A DNA stretch of 64,000 bases from Mycobacterium asiaticum (GCF_001673635.1 NZ_LZMH01000069.1:1-64000); one strand, 5' to 3'. Numbered from the stretch's first letter, positions 23,776 through 33,500 are shown. Translations and numbers: made by a program. Notes: a model not told the origin generated them from the sequence alone.

Positions 23776-26420
23776 TGCTGCTCGGCTTCCTGACGAGCAT
23801 GCGACCGTCCGGTGCGCACGCCGCTGAAATGGTTCCCGATGGTGGCACGGATGGCTTCGGGATCGCGGTGCTGCTCGGGCTGCTCGTCGGGGTCGGCCGC
23901 CCCGGGCACCAGCCGAGCCCCTGGGGTGCGCATCGGCAGGCCGGACTCGGTGTGCGCCTCGACGGGCTTTTCCGCGGCTTCGGCGGCCGCCGACCAGCCG
24001 CGGTCCCACACCGTCTGCCAGTCCAGGTCGGGACTCTGCACCAACTCGTGTGGATCGCCCATCATCTCCGACAGCATCCGCTGATAGATGACGTCGTCGT
24101 CGGCCGGTCCGGACGGTTTCAGATCGGGTGGTTGCGGCGGTGGCGGCGTCGGAGCCGCGGCCGATGGCCGGCGCGCGAAGAAAGCCGAGGTGTCCGAGGC
24201 GACCTTTGCCGGTTGGGATTGCTCCGACGTCGCCGGCTGCGGCTGCGGCGGGGCCTTCTCCCACCACGGCGTGGGCAGCGGGCGCTTCTGCTTGGGCTGC
24301 TGCTCCTCTGGCTGCGCCGGTACACCGGTGATGCCGCTGGATCCGGGACTGCGGCGCGGCAGCGACGTCACCGGCGTCCCGGCCTGCGTGCGACCGTCAT
24401 GCAGAGCCGTCCCGACGGTTGCCACGTCGGGTTCCGGAGGCCGCACGGCGAAGAACTGGCGCTGCGGCGCCGCGGCTTTTTCTGCGGCCTGACGTTCCTG
24501 ACCCTCGACAAGCACGTTCAGCGGCAGGTACACCTCGGCGGTCGTGCCGGTGCCCGCTTCGCCATTGGCGGGACCGCGCAACCCCACGCGCAGACCGTGC
24601 CGCGCCGCGAGCCGGCCGACCACGAACAGCCCCATGTGCCGGGCGTTCTCCGGAGTCGGGTCGGGGGTGCCGTCCCGTTCGGCCTGCAGCCGCATGTTGG
24701 CCATGCGCCGGTCCGACTCGGTCATGCCCAGGCCGGCGTCGGCGATGCGCAGCAGCACACCTCCCCCACTGCCGCGGACCGCGGAAACCTTCACGGGTGT
24801 GTTGGGCGGCGAGTAGCGAAGCGCGTTGTCGATCAGCTCGGCGAGCAGATGGATGACGCCGCCCGCCGCCGCACTGAGCACCGTGCAATCGGCGGCGGAT
24901 CCGATCTCGACGCGGCGGTAGTCCTCGACTTCGGACACTGCGGCGTTGATCACCGTCAGCAGCGGAACCGGCTCCCGCTGGTCCCGCGAGATCTGGGCGC
25001 CGGCCAGCACCAGCAAGTTGGCGCTGTTGCGGCGCAGCCGCGCCGCCAGGTGATCCAGCCGGAACAGATTGTCCAGCCGCTCGGGGTCCTCCTCATTGCG
25101 CTCCAGCCGGTCGATGAGCGCCAGCTGCTGATCCACCAGGGAACGGCTACGCCGCGACATGGTCTCGAACATGTCGTTGACGAGCAGCCGCAGCCGGGCT
25201 TCGTCGCCGGCCAGCAGCAACGCCTGAGTGTGCAGCTCGTCGACGGCGTGGGCGACCTGCCCGATCTCCTCGGTGGTGTACACCGGCAGCGGCTCGGGAG
25301 TCGGCTCGGCGCCCGCGCGCACCCGGTCGATCTCACCCTCCAGGTCGGTGTGGGCGACCTTGAGTGCACCGTCGCGTAGCACCCGCAGCGGTTTGACCAG
25401 CGCCCGCGCCACCAACAGCACGATCAGCAGCGCGATGGCCATGGCGGCCAGGGTCAGCACGGCGTCGCGGACGGCGGCGTCGCGCCGCGCGGTGGCCTGG
25501 TCCTGCACCGAGGTCGTCACCGACCCCGTGGTGTCGTTGATGATCTGCTCGGCGATCCCCTGGGTGGTGTGGATCGAACGCAGCAGGTCCTGGTTGTCGA
25601 CGAGCACGCTGTCCGGATCCGACATGATCGCCATCCGGCTCACCATCTGCTGCTGCAGGTTCTTCGCATCCGGCGAACCGACCCCCAGCACCTCGGTCAT
25701 CCCGAACAGGGTCGACGGCTCGGTGCCGGCCAGGGTGATCATCGCGGTGCGCAATTGCGGCTCGGGCAGGTCGGCGCCGCGGGTGGTCAGAATCTCCTGC
25801 AGCGTCATCTGCCCGCGCGCCCCGACGGCCCGGCTCAGGCCCTGCACCTGCGACCGGATCCGCTCGCTGTCGACACGCACCGACGCGTTGATCGCGTTCT
25901 CGGCGGTCAGCAACAACGGCGCGTAGGTGGTGACCCGGTCCCGCAGCCCGATGCTGTTGTCCACCGTCTTGTCCAGCAGCGCCTGGCCGCCGTTGAGCAG
26001 GGTGTTCACGCCGGACCTGACGTCGGGAATCACGTCGGTATCGGCCAGCCGCGTCTGCAACTCGTACTTGCGGGCGGCGAAATTCTTCTTCGCACCCTCC
26101 ACGTCGCGGCCCGTGGAACCCGCCAACAGCGCCACATCCAGTGCGGACATGTATTTGGTGATCGCCGGGATCACGTTGGCGCGGGCCGCCGCCAGCCGCA
26201 GACCACTCGAATTGGCCATCTCCTGCTCGACCCGCAGGGCCCCGAACACCGTCGCCAGCACCAACGGGACCAGCGCGATCGCCAGGACTTTCCACCGCAC
26301 CGGCCAGTTGCGCAGCGACCAGGCCGGCGGGCGCTTCGGGCCGCGCGCCGCCGCCGCCACAGCGGGTGCGTCGCCCGGGACCGCCGCGACCGAGTTGGTC
26401 GGGCGGGCGAACATGGTCAT
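23772..26420 (-). CDS. mfpX: Sensor histidine kinase with nitrate-sensing-type domain (Rv3365c-like)
   Basis: An 882-residue membrane sensor kinase that heads the conservon. TM1 lies at about residues 48-62 (VLAIALVPLVLATVFGAL). A long extracytoplasmic helical domain of the NIT (nitrate/nitrite-sensing) type reaches to about 320. TM2 is about 325-345 (LTLAAMAIALLIVLLVARAL), followed by a HAMP domain and a dimerisation region with LDHLAARLRRNSANLLVLAG. The HATPase domain has the N-box ELIDNALRYSPP and G1 DAGLGM. The last ~250 residues are a Pro-rich, probably disordered tail. No response regulator is adjacent, which is normal for conservons, where the output goes through the Roadblock/GTPase proteins. 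It overlaps mfpD by four bases. Confidence 0.93.
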   Translation of the reverse strand: MTMFARPTNSVAAVPGDAPAVAAAARGPKRPPAWSLRNWPVRWKVLAIALVPLVLATVFGALRVEQEMANSSGLRLAAARANVIPAITKYMSALDVALLAGSTGRDVEGAKKNFAARKYELQTRLADTDVIPDVRSGVNTLLNGGQALLDKTVDNSIGLRDRVTTYAPLLLTAENAINASVRVDSERIRSQVQGLSRAVGARGQMTLQEILTTRGADLPEPQLRTAMITLAGTEPSTLFGMTEVLGVGSPDAKNLQQQMVSRMAIMSDPDSVLVDNQDLLRSIHTTQGIAEQIINDTTGSVTTSVQDQATARRDAAVRDAVLTLAAMAIALLIVLLVARALVKPLRVLRDGALKVAHTDLEGEIDRVRAGAEPTPEPLPVYTTEEIGQVAHAVDELHTQALLLAGDEARLRLLVNDMFETMSRRSRSLVDQQLALIDRLERNEEDPERLDNLFRLDHLAARLRRNSANLLVLAGAQISRDQREPVPLLTVINAAVSEVEDYRRVEIGSAADCTVLSAAAGGVIHLLAELIDNALRYSPPNTPVKVSAVRGSGGGVLLRIADAGLGMTESDRRMANMRLQAERDGTPDPTPENARHMGLFVVGRLAARHGLRVGLRGPANGEAGTGTTAEVYLPLNVLVEGQERQAAEKAAAPQRQFFAVRPPEPDVATVGTALHDGRTQAGTPVTSLPRRSPGSSGITGVPAQPEEQQPKQKRPLPTPWWEKAPPQPQPATSEQSQPAKVASDTSAFFARRPSAAAPTPPPPQPPDLKPSGPADDDVIYQRMLSEMMGDPHELVQSPDLDWQTVWDRGWSAAAEAAEKPVEAHTESGLPMRTPGARLVPGAADPDEQPEQHRDPEAIRATIGNHFSGVRTGRSHARQEAEQQ

Positions 26421-26700
26421 CTGTGCACGGCCGTGCCGCCGGCCGCGTGAAACGAGAGGCTCATCAAACTTCCTGCTGCATTATTTCGCCCGCCCCGGCA
26501 GATGGCCGCGAACGCAATTGCCTGGCAATCCGACGAGTATGTCACCACCCAGCCGAGGTCTCCATAATTGTTACTGAGTAGATAAGGTCCGCTGCCGCAG
26601 GCCTCGCACACCGGCAGTTCGCCCCGGCAAACTCCGCTTTTCGACCCAGCCTCCGCTTTCCGACCCAGCCTCCGCTTTTCGACCCAGGGACGTGGCGGCG
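26421..26700. other. Intergenic region upstream of mfpX
   Basis: About 280 bases with no convincing gene; the frames here are short and lack codon bias. It should hold the mfpX promoter in its left part. The right part contains the 19-bp tandem repeat described separately. Confidence 0.6.
26632..26688. repeat. Three tandem copies of a 19-bp unit
   Basis: Units CTCCGCTTTTCGACCCAGC (26632-26650), CTCCGCTTTCCGACCCAGC (26651-26669) and CTCCGCTTTTCGACCCAGG (26670-26688) are directly adjacent, with one mismatch each in units two and three. The array ends 12 bases before the stop codon of the 26701 gene. It is a candidate variable-number tandem repeat. Confidence 0.9.
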
Positions 26701-27141
26701 TCACGCATGCAGGGCTGGATGGATGAAGCGGTAGAGGGCGCCGTCAGTGGTGATGCTCGCGATGGTAAGTCGCACACCGTCGCCCGCGTACAGGCACAGC
26801 GAAACGAAGGGCTGCAGCACAGATCGGTCCGCATCGGGATGATCGAGCCGAATGCGCTCGGGGACCCATCCAGCGACCGCCGTCATCGCCGCCCAAGCGG
26901 CCAAACCGACATCTGCTGACGCCACGCGCGCCCCGAGCACCAGCGTAATCTCCTCAAGGCTCCCCGACGCGGCGCCGAGTGGCTCGCGGAAATACAGGTC
27001 CGGCTCGAAGCCCTGAGCTACGAAGTAGTCGGGCAGCCGGTTGAGCATGGCGAGCCGCCGAGGCTCGATGCGGTCGGTACGACCCAGTACTTCGACCCGC
27101 GCTAACCCGAATCGACTGTTGCCATAGTCCGCGCCCGTCAT
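26701..27141 (-). CDS. Hypothetical protein, 146 residues
   Basis: I do not recognise this protein. It starts MTGADYGNSRFGLARVEVLG and has a soluble alpha/beta look without a signal peptide or membrane segment. A run LVLGARVASADVGLAAWAAMTAVAGW is followed by VRLTIASITTDGALYRFIHP. It begins 19 bases after the stop of the methyltransferase gene on the same strand, so the two are probably co-transcribed. From memory no gene lies between Rv3365c and Rv3366 in H37Rv, so this pair may be an insertion in this lineage or a loss there. Confidence 0.65.
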   Translation of the reverse strand: MTGADYGNSRFGLARVEVLGRTDRIEPRRLAMLNRLPDYFVAQGFEPDLYFREPLGAASGSLEEITLVLGARVASADVGLAAWAAMTAVAGWVPERIRLDHPDADRSVLQPFVSLCLYAGDGVRLTIASITTDGALYRFIHPALHA

Positions 27142-27160
27142 GCAGTGAGGCTAGTACCGC

Positions 27161-27766
27161 TTAGGACGCTCGCAGTATTGCAACCAGGAAATCCGAGTCT
27201 GCGGTGAACGGCCGCAAATCCCAGGTCGACAGCAACAGGTCCGGGGTGAAACCGGCCTCCGCCGCATGGTCGAGGAATTCATCGAACCCGTAACCCCGAT
27301 TGGCGCCGAAGCCGATGACCGCCCGGCCGTCGGCGGCAAGGTGGGCGCGCAGCCGGCTCAGCACCTGCACGCGGGTGCTCGGCGCCAGGAACGTCATGAC
27401 GTTGCCGGCGGAGACGATCACGGCGAACGGTTCGGGGATCCCACGGGTAGGCAGGTCGAGTTCGGCGAGGTCGCCAACGAGCCAGTGCCCTTGCGGGTGG
27501 TCCTGTTCGGCCGCCTCGATCAGTACCGGGTCCACGTCGACGCCCACGACGTCGTGACCGGCCGCGGCCAGATAGCCGCCCAGCCGGCCGGGGCCGCAGC
27601 CGGCGTCGAGGATGCGGGCGTGCCGGGGCGCCACCGCGTCGACCAGGCGGGCCTCACCGGCGAGGTCGTCGCCGGCGCGCGCCATCGAGCGGAACCGTTC
27701 GATATACCAGTGCGAATGTCCGGGATCGGCCGCGACCTTCCGCATCCACAGGCTCTGCTCGACCAT
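27161..27766 (-). CDS. Class I SAM-dependent methyltransferase
   Basis: A soluble 201-residue methyltransferase from the ATG at 27766 (MVEQSLWMRKVAADPGHS); an upstream start at 27790 is possible. Motif I is ILDAGCGPGRLGGYL (about residues 51-65), followed by VVGVDVDPVLIEAA, where the acid that binds the SAM ribose sits. A later motif is FAVIVSAGNVMTFL. Substrate not predictable. Its 5' end is close to the divergent trmL/spoU gene (start 27834), so both probably share a short promoter region. Confidence 0.85.
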   Translation of the reverse strand: MVEQSLWMRKVAADPGHSHWYIERFRSMARAGDDLAGEARLVDAVAPRHARILDAGCGPGRLGGYLAAAGHDVVGVDVDPVLIEAAEQDHPQGHWLVGDLAELDLPTRGIPEPFAVIVSAGNVMTFLAPSTRVQVLSRLRAHLAADGRAVIGFGANRGYGFDEFLDHAAEAGFTPDLLLSTWDLRPFTADSDFLVAILRAS

Positions 27767-27833
27767 GACGACCATTGTCCCCGGTCCCAACCGCTGCGCT
27801 TCGTGCCCGCGGCGTACCGGCAGGATGCCTGTT

Positions 27834-28298
27834 GTGTTCAGGATGCTGTTCTACTCACCGCGCATCGCCCCCAATACCGGCAATGCCATCCGCACGGCGG
27901 CCGCCACCGGCTGCGAACTGCATCTGGTCGAACCCCTCGGCTTCGACCTGTCCGAGCCCAAGCTCCGTCGCGCCGGTCTGGACTACCACGACCTGGCTTC
28001 GGTCACCGTGCACGCGTCGCTCGACGATGCGTGGGCGGTGCTGGCGCCGGCGCGGGTGTTCGCCTTCACCGCTGCGGCCACGACGCGATTCGCCGACGTC
28101 GACTACCGACCGGGCGACGTGCTGATGTTCGGTCCCGAGCCCACGGGACTCGACGAGGTCACACTCACCGATCCCCACATCACCGGTCAGGTGCGCATTC
28201 CGATGCTGGCCGGGCGGCGATCGCTCAACTTGTCGAACGCCGCGGCAGTCGCCGTCTACGAGGCCTGGCGGCAACAGGGTTATTCGGGCGCCCGGTAA
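27834..28298 (+). CDS. trmL: tRNA (cytidine/uridine-34-2'-O-)-methyltransferase, TrmL/SpoU family (Rv3366-like)
   Basis: A 154-residue SPOUT-fold RNA methyltransferase. TrmL enzymes methylate the ribose of wobble base 34 in some leucine tRNAs. The GTG at 27834 gives VFRMLFYSPRIAPNTGNAIRTAAATG, matching the family N-terminus with the conserved Arg and Asn residues. The trefoil-knot SAM site is seen in LMFGPEPTGLDE and the C-terminal IPMLAGRRSLNLSNAAAVAVYEAWRQ. The length is that of the family. A clear intrinsic terminator follows within ten bases. Confidence 0.93.
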   Translation: MFRMLFYSPRIAPNTGNAIRTAAATGCELHLVEPLGFDLSEPKLRRAGLDYHDLASVTVHASLDDAWAVLAPARVFAFTAAATTRFADVDYRPGDVLMFGPEPTGLDEVTLTDPHITGQVRIPMLAGRRSLNLSNAAAVAVYEAWRQQGYSGAR

Positions 28299-28304
28299 AC
28301 GCAG

Positions 28305-28335
28305 AAGCAGGCTCGTGCGTACACGAGCCTGCTTT
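28305..28335 (+). terminator. Intrinsic terminator after trmL
   Basis: AAGCAGGCTCGTG (28305-28317) pairs over 13 bp with CACGAGCCTGCTT (28322-28334), leaving a four-base loop CGTA and a short T run (TTT). It lies seven bases after the trmL stop. Confidence 0.85.
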
Positions 28336-28522
28336 CTACAGGGCATGTTCAGGGGGGCAGGGGAGGAAACATGCCGCAGTCTGTGGTCACGGGCAGATCA
28401 ATAAAGCTCCTTCGGTGACTGTGTTCTCGGTGAAACTTGTCGGTAAAACCTTGTGTCCTTAGATTGCCCGACTGCAGTTGATAGCGGTGTCCACCGACAG
28501 GTGATAGCTGGGATGAATTGCG

Positions 28523-28542
28523 TGTCCCCCGATCGGGGGACA
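28523..28542. terminator. 20-bp perfect GC-rich palindrome after the nitroreductase gene
   Basis: TGTCCCCCGATCGGGGGACA is a perfect palindrome ending 11 bases beyond the stop codon of the minus-strand nitroreductase gene. It can form a strong stem but has no T run, so it could be a T-less terminator or a protein-binding site. Confidence 0.5.
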
Positions 28543-28553
28543 ACCCGGGACGG

Positions 28554-29198
28554 TCACCACCCGTTCCAGTGCGTCAAGCTTTCGGCCGGCAGCCGCTTGG
28601 CCGGCCGGAAGTCGATGCCCTTGGTGTAGGCGATCGGGAACAGGCCGCCTTGGCTGTACTCGTCGTAGGGAATCCCGAGCACTTCGGCCACCGTGCGCTC
28701 GCCGTCACCGAGCAGGTGCAGGGTGGTCCAGCACGAGCCCAGCCCGCGCGAGCGCAGCGCCAGGCAGAAGCTCCACACCGCCGGAAACAGCGACGCCCAG
28801 AACGACACCCCGCCCAACGGCGACTTCTCTTCCCGGCCAAGGATGCACGGGATCAGCAGGACCGGCGCCTCGTGCATGTGCTCGGCCAGGTACGAAGCCG
28901 AGTCGCGCACCTTCCCCATCCGTTCGCCGCGGGTGTCACCTTCGCCGTACTCGGGCGCCGGTGAACTCAGGTAGCCGCGAGCGTTGGCCAGGTAGACGTC
29001 CCCAATCGCCTTCTTCTTTTCCGGATCCTCGACGAAAACCCATTGCCAGCCTTGCGAATTGGAGCCGGTGGGCGCCTGCAGCGCCAGCTCGAGGCATTCC
29101 ATGAGCACTTCGCGCGGCACCGGTTTGTCGAAGTCGAGACGTTTGCGGACCGAGCGGGTGGTGGTCAGGACTTCGTCGACGGTCAGGTTGAGTGTCAT
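28554..29198 (-). CDS. Nitroreductase family protein (Rv3368c-like)
   Basis: A 214-residue FMN-dependent nitroreductase-fold protein. TRSVRKRLDFDKPVPREVL near the start carries the conserved Arg-Ser-x-Arg phosphate-binding motif. QAPTGSNSQGWQWVFVEDPE is the FMN-contacting loop. GLGSCWTTLHL and IPYDEYSQGGLFPIAYT are the usual C-terminal elements. The natural substrate is unknown. It is divergent from the 29222 gene across 23 bases, so the two share a promoter region. Confidence 0.9.
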   Translation of the reverse strand: MTLNLTVDEVLTTTRSVRKRLDFDKPVPREVLMECLELALQAPTGSNSQGWQWVFVEDPEKKKAIGDVYLANARGYLSSPAPEYGEGDTRGERMGKVRDSASYLAEHMHEAPVLLIPCILGREEKSPLGGVSFWASLFPAVWSFCLALRSRGLGSCWTTLHLLGDGERTVAEVLGIPYDEYSQGGLFPIAYTKGIDFRPAKRLPAESLTHWNGW

Positions 29199-29221
29199 GG
29201 CTGCAGGCTACCGTTGGCGCC

Positions 29222-29632
29222 ATGAGCATCGAACTGACGCAAGAGGTTTCCAGCAGGCTCACCGTCGACCACTACGGCTGGCTGACCACTGTCGCCAAGT
29301 CCGGGCAGCCGGTGCCGCGGTTGATCTGGTTCTACTTCGACGGCACCACGCTCACGGTCTACACCGAACCCCACGCCGCCAAGGTCGCCCACATCGCGGC
29401 CCGCCCGCAGGTGAGCCTGAATCTGGATTCGGACGGCAACGGCGGCGGCATCATCGTGATCGGGGGGACGGCGGCGGTGGACGCCACCGGAGTCGACTGC
29501 CGAGACGACGAACCGTACTGGGCGAAATACCGTGCAGACGCCGAGCAATTCGGCTTGACCGACGCAATGAGCAACTACAGCACGCGACTGCGGATCACTC
29601 CGACGAAAGTGTGGACCACACCCACCGCTTAA
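29222..29632 (+). CDS. Flavin/deazaflavin oxidoreductase, PNPOx-like (Rv3369-like)
   Basis: A 136-residue split-barrel protein (MSIELTQEVSSRLTVDHYGWLTTVAKSGQP). The pattern of a short helix, a strand with GQPVPRLIWFYFDGTTLTVYT, then KVAHIAARPQVSLNL fits pyridoxamine-phosphate-oxidase-like FDOR-B proteins, many of which use F420 or FMN in mycobacteria. I start at the ATG at 29222; an upstream in-frame start at 29192 would overlap the divergent nitroreductase gene. The cofactor cannot be decided from the sequence. Confidence 0.85.
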   Translation: MSIELTQEVSSRLTVDHYGWLTTVAKSGQPVPRLIWFYFDGTTLTVYTEPHAAKVAHIAARPQVSLNLDSDGNGGGIIVIGGTAAVDATGVDCRDDEPYWAKYRADAEQFGLTDAMSNYSTRLRITPTKVWTTPTA

Positions 29633-29653
29633 CGCGCTCCGCTCGTCAGCCGG

Positions 29654-30490
29654 CTAATCCAGGTCGGTGGACACCGAGACGCTGCGCCAATTGTCGATGT
29701 CGGTCTGCAGCTGCTTGATCTTGTTCTCGACGGCCGCGACGCAGTCCGTGCCCAGCAGCAGGTGTAGCGGCGGCTCGGCAGCCGATGCGATGTCGACAAT
29801 GGCCGCGGCGGCCTTGACCGGGTCGCCCGGCTGACTGTGGTTGATGTCGGCGGCGCGGGCGCGCACCGCGCCCGCGGTCGCGGCGTAGTCCTCGATGATG
29901 GTCTCTTCGGTGCCCAGGCTGGTCGCATCGAGGAAATCGGTGCGGAAATAGCCGGGTTCGACGATGGTCACCCAGATGCCGAGCGGCTTGACCTCCTGTG
30001 CGAGCGCCTCGCTGAACCCTTCCATCGCGAATTTGGTCGAGCAGTACACCCCGAACCCGGGTCCGCCTTGCAGCCCACCGACCGAGCTGATGTTGAGGAT
30101 GTGGCCCGAGCGCTGGCGGCGCATCACCGGTAGCACCGCGCGTTGCATGGTCAGGGTGCCGAACACGTTGACCTCGTAGACGGCACGAACCGAAGCGTCC
30201 GACGATTCCTCAACCGCCCCGAGAAGTCCCCGGCCCGCGTTGTTCACCAGCACGTCGATCCGCCCGAATTTGTCGACGGCGGCCTGGACCGCGGCCGTCG
30301 CCTGGTCGGCGTTGGTGACATCCAGGTCGACGGCCAGCAGGGCGTCCCCGGCATCGGGGAATTGCGCCGGAATCTGATCGGCGCGCCGCGCGGTGGCGAC
30401 CACGCGATCACCCTGGTTGAGGATCTTGCGTGCGATCTCAAGACCAAAGCCGCGAGAAGCTCCCGTGAGGAACCAGACCTTCGACACCAT
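29654..30490 (-). CDS. Short-chain dehydrogenase/reductase
   Basis: A 278-residue classical SDR. The NAD(P)-binding motif is TGASRGFGLEIA (about residues 8-19). NNAG lies in VLVNNAGRGLLG, the catalytic Ser in LNISSVGGLQG, and the YxxxK pair in VYCSTKFAMEG. An Arg after the first strand (ATARRAD) favours NADP. An AGGAGG sits directly before the ATG at 30490; the next codon is GTG, at better spacing, so translation may really begin one codon later. Substrate unknown. I do not recall a gene here in H37Rv, so this may be lineage-specific. Confidence 0.88.
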   Translation of the reverse strand: MVSKVWFLTGASRGFGLEIARKILNQGDRVVATARRADQIPAQFPDAGDALLAVDLDVTNADQATAAVQAAVDKFGRIDVLVNNAGRGLLGAVEESSDASVRAVYEVNVFGTLTMQRAVLPVMRRQRSGHILNISSVGGLQGGPGFGVYCSTKFAMEGFSEALAQEVKPLGIWVTIVEPGYFRTDFLDATSLGTEETIIEDYAATAGAVRARAADINHSQPGDPVKAAAAIVDIASAAEPPLHLLLGTDCVAAVENKIKQLQTDIDNWRSVSVSTDLD

Positions 30491-30531
30491 GCCTCCTTCT
30501 GTCACTGGACCCCCATACTGTGCGGCACACC

Positions 30532-30591
30532 GCGAGCAGACGCAAAAGCACCCATTTTCGGCCCGAAATGGGTGCTTTTGCGTCTGCTCGC
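30532..30591. terminator. 26-bp perfect hairpin, TRIT-like terminator of dnaE2
   Basis: The left arm at 30532-30557 (beginning GCGAGCAGACGCAAAAGC) and the right arm at 30566-30591 are exact complements over 26 bp, with an 8-base loop TCGGCCCG. It begins two bases after the dnaE2 stop codon, so it very probably ends dnaE2 transcription. The outer stem is the same sequence as in the 21831-21888 hairpin; the inner stem and loop differ. Confidence 0.85.
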
Positions 30592-30593
30592 CA

Positions 30594-33500
30594 TCACCGG
30601 AAGTCCCGTGACTTCGAGCCCACCGCCAGGCTGATGCGGCCCATCCGCTCGGCCACGACAGTGATTGCGCCGCTTGCGTTTTGGACCTGGCCTCGAATCA
30701 GCAACGCCGGCGCGGTGTGCGCCAGTTTGCGATGGCGCGCCCAAACCCCGGGCGTGCAGAGCACGTTGATCATCCCGGTCTCGTCCTCGAGGTTGACGAA
30801 CGTCACCCCCTGCGCGGTGCCGGGCCGTTGGCGGTGGGTCACCGCGCCGGCGATCAGCACCCGGTCTCCATCGGGCACCGATCCCAGCGCGGCTGCGGGC
30901 ACCACCCCCATCGCGTCCAGGTCCGCGCGCAGGAACTGGGTCGGGTAGCTGTCCGGCGAGACGCCGGTGGCCCACACGTCGGCGGCGGCCAACTCCAGCT
31001 CGCTCATCCCGGGCAACTCCGGGATGTGTGACGACGAGCCCACCCCCGGTAGCCGGTCCGGCCGCTGGGTGGCCGCGGCGCCGGCCGCCCACAGCGCTTC
31101 GCGCCGGGACATCCCGAAACAACCGAGCCCCCCGGCCGTCGCCAACGCCTCGGTCTGTGGCACGGAGAGTTGCAGCCGCGACGTCAAATCCAGTAGAGAA
31201 GCGAACGGGCCGTTTGCCTTTCGTTCGCCAGCCAGCTTCTCGGCGAGGTCGTCGCCGATATGGCGGACCGCGCCCAGCCCGAGGCGGACCTCCGTGCCGG
31301 CATTCTCCAGCGTCGCGTGCGCCAGGCTGGCGTTGACGCACGGGCCGTGCACCAGCACCCCGTGCCGCCGCGCATCGGCCACCAGTGACTGCGGCGAATA
31401 AAAACCCATCGGCTGAGCGCGCAGCAACGCCGCGCAGAACGCCGCCGGATGATGCAGCTTGAACCAGGACGAATAGAACACCAGCGACGCGAAGGACAGC
31501 GCGTGACTTTCCGGGAAGCCGAAGTTGGCGAACGCCTCCAACTTCTCGTAGATCCGGTCGATCACCTCGTCATCGGCGTCGTGCAGGGTGCGCATGCCGT
31601 CGTAGAACCGGCCACGCAACCGCCGCATCCGCTCGGTCGAGCGTTTGGAGCCCATGGCGCGCCGCAACTGGTCGGCCTCGGCGGCCGAGAACCCGGCGCA
31701 GTCGACCGCGAGCTGCATCAGTTGCTCTTGAAAAAGCGGCACCCCCAGCGTCTTGCGCAGGGCCGGTTCCATGGACGGGTGGTCGTAGACCACCGGCTCG
31801 ATACCGTTGCGCCGCTTGATGTACGGGTGCACCGAATTGCCCTGGATGGGGCCGGGGCGGATCAGCGCCACCTCCACCACCAGGTCGTAGAAGATCCGGG
31901 GCCGCAGTCGGGGCAACGTGGCCATCTGCGCCCGTGACTCCACCTGGAACACTCCGACCGAGTCGGCGCGCGAGAGCATCTCGTACACCGCCGGTTCGGA
32001 GAGGTCGAGCCGGGCCAGGTCAACCTCGATGCCTTTGTGCTCGGCCACCAGGTCCCTGGCGTAATGCAGAGCCGAGAGCATGCCCAGCCCGAGCAGATCG
32101 AACTTCACCAAACCGATTGCCGCGCAGTCGTCTTTGTCCCACTGCAGAACGCTGCGGTTCTCCATCCGCGCCCATTCCACCGGGCAAACGTCGGCAATCG
32201 GCCGGTCGCAGATCACCATGCCCCCGGAATGGATTCCCATGTGCCGGGGCAGGTTGCGGATCTGGTTGGCCAGGTCGACCACCTGCTCGGGGATGCCTTC
32301 GATGTCCCCCGGCTGCCCCGACCAGTGACTGATCTGCTTACTCCAGGCGTCCTGCTGCCCCTGCGAAAAGCCCAGGGCGCGGGCCATGTCGCGCACCGCG
32401 CTGCGCGGCCGGTAGGTGATGACGTTGGCCACCTGGGCCGCGTAGTCGCGGCCGTATTTGTCGTAGACGTATTGGATCACCTTTTCCCGCTGATCCGACT
32501 CGATGTCGATGTCGATGTCGGGTGGCCCGTCGCGGGCGGGCGACAGGAACCGTTCGAACAGCAGATCGTTGGCCACCGGGTCGACAGCGGTGACACCGAG
32601 GGCATAGCAGACCGCGGAATTTGCCGCCGACCCCCGGCCCTGACACAGGATGTCGTTCTCCCGGCAGAATCGGGTGATGTCGTCGACCACCAGGAAGTAA
32701 CCCGGGAACTGCAGTTGCGCAATGATTTTCAGTTCATGCTCGATCTGGGCGTAGGCGCGCGGCGCCGCGTCGGGCGGCCCGTAGCGGTCGGCGGCGCCCA
32801 CCATGGTCAACGAGCGCAGCCAGCTGTCCTCGGTGTGCCCGTCGGGCACGTCGAACGGCGGCAGCTGCGGTGCGATCAGCGCCAGACCGAACGCGCACTG
32901 CTCCCCGAGTTCGGCGGCCGCGGTCACCGCGTCGGGGTGCTGGGCGAACAGCCGGGCCATCTCCTCCCCCGACCGCAGATGTGAGCCACCCAGCGGCGCC
33001 AGCCAGCCGGCGGCCGCATCCAGAGACTGCCTGGCCCGGACCGCGCCCATCGCCATGGCCAACCGGCGACGGGACGGATGGGCGAAGTGCGCTCCCGTGG
33101 TGGCGACGACCCCGACGCCGAAGGGTGCCGCCAGCCCGGCCAGCAGCGCGTTGCGTTCGTCATCGAGCGGCTGGCCGTGGTGGGTCAATTCGATGCTGAC
33201 CCGCTCGGCGCCGAACCGGTCCACCAACTCGGCCAGCGCCCGCTTTGCCGCCTCCGGCCCACCAGTGGAAAGGGCCAGGCGCACAGTGCCTTTGCGGCAA
33301 CCGGTCAAAATGTGCCAATGCCCACCGGCCGCCTCGGCCAGCGCATCGATGTCATAGCGCAGCTTGCCCTTCTCGCCACCGGCCAGATGCGCCGCGGCCA
33401 ATTGCCGGGACAGCCGCCGATACCCTTCGGGCCCACGGGCCAGCACCAACAGATGCGGCCCGGGTGGGTCCGGCTGCTCGGTGCGCGCTTCCGATACCGA

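Noticed and set aside
23776..24267. N-terminal extension of the Roadblock gene
   Set aside because: It would lie entirely inside mfpX in a different frame; ATGA overlap at 23772-23775 is the standard conservon coupling.
26417..26834. Small minus-strand frames around the 19-bp repeat
   Set aside because: Open only because of the repeat; no coding character (RKAEAGSKSG-type repeat translation).
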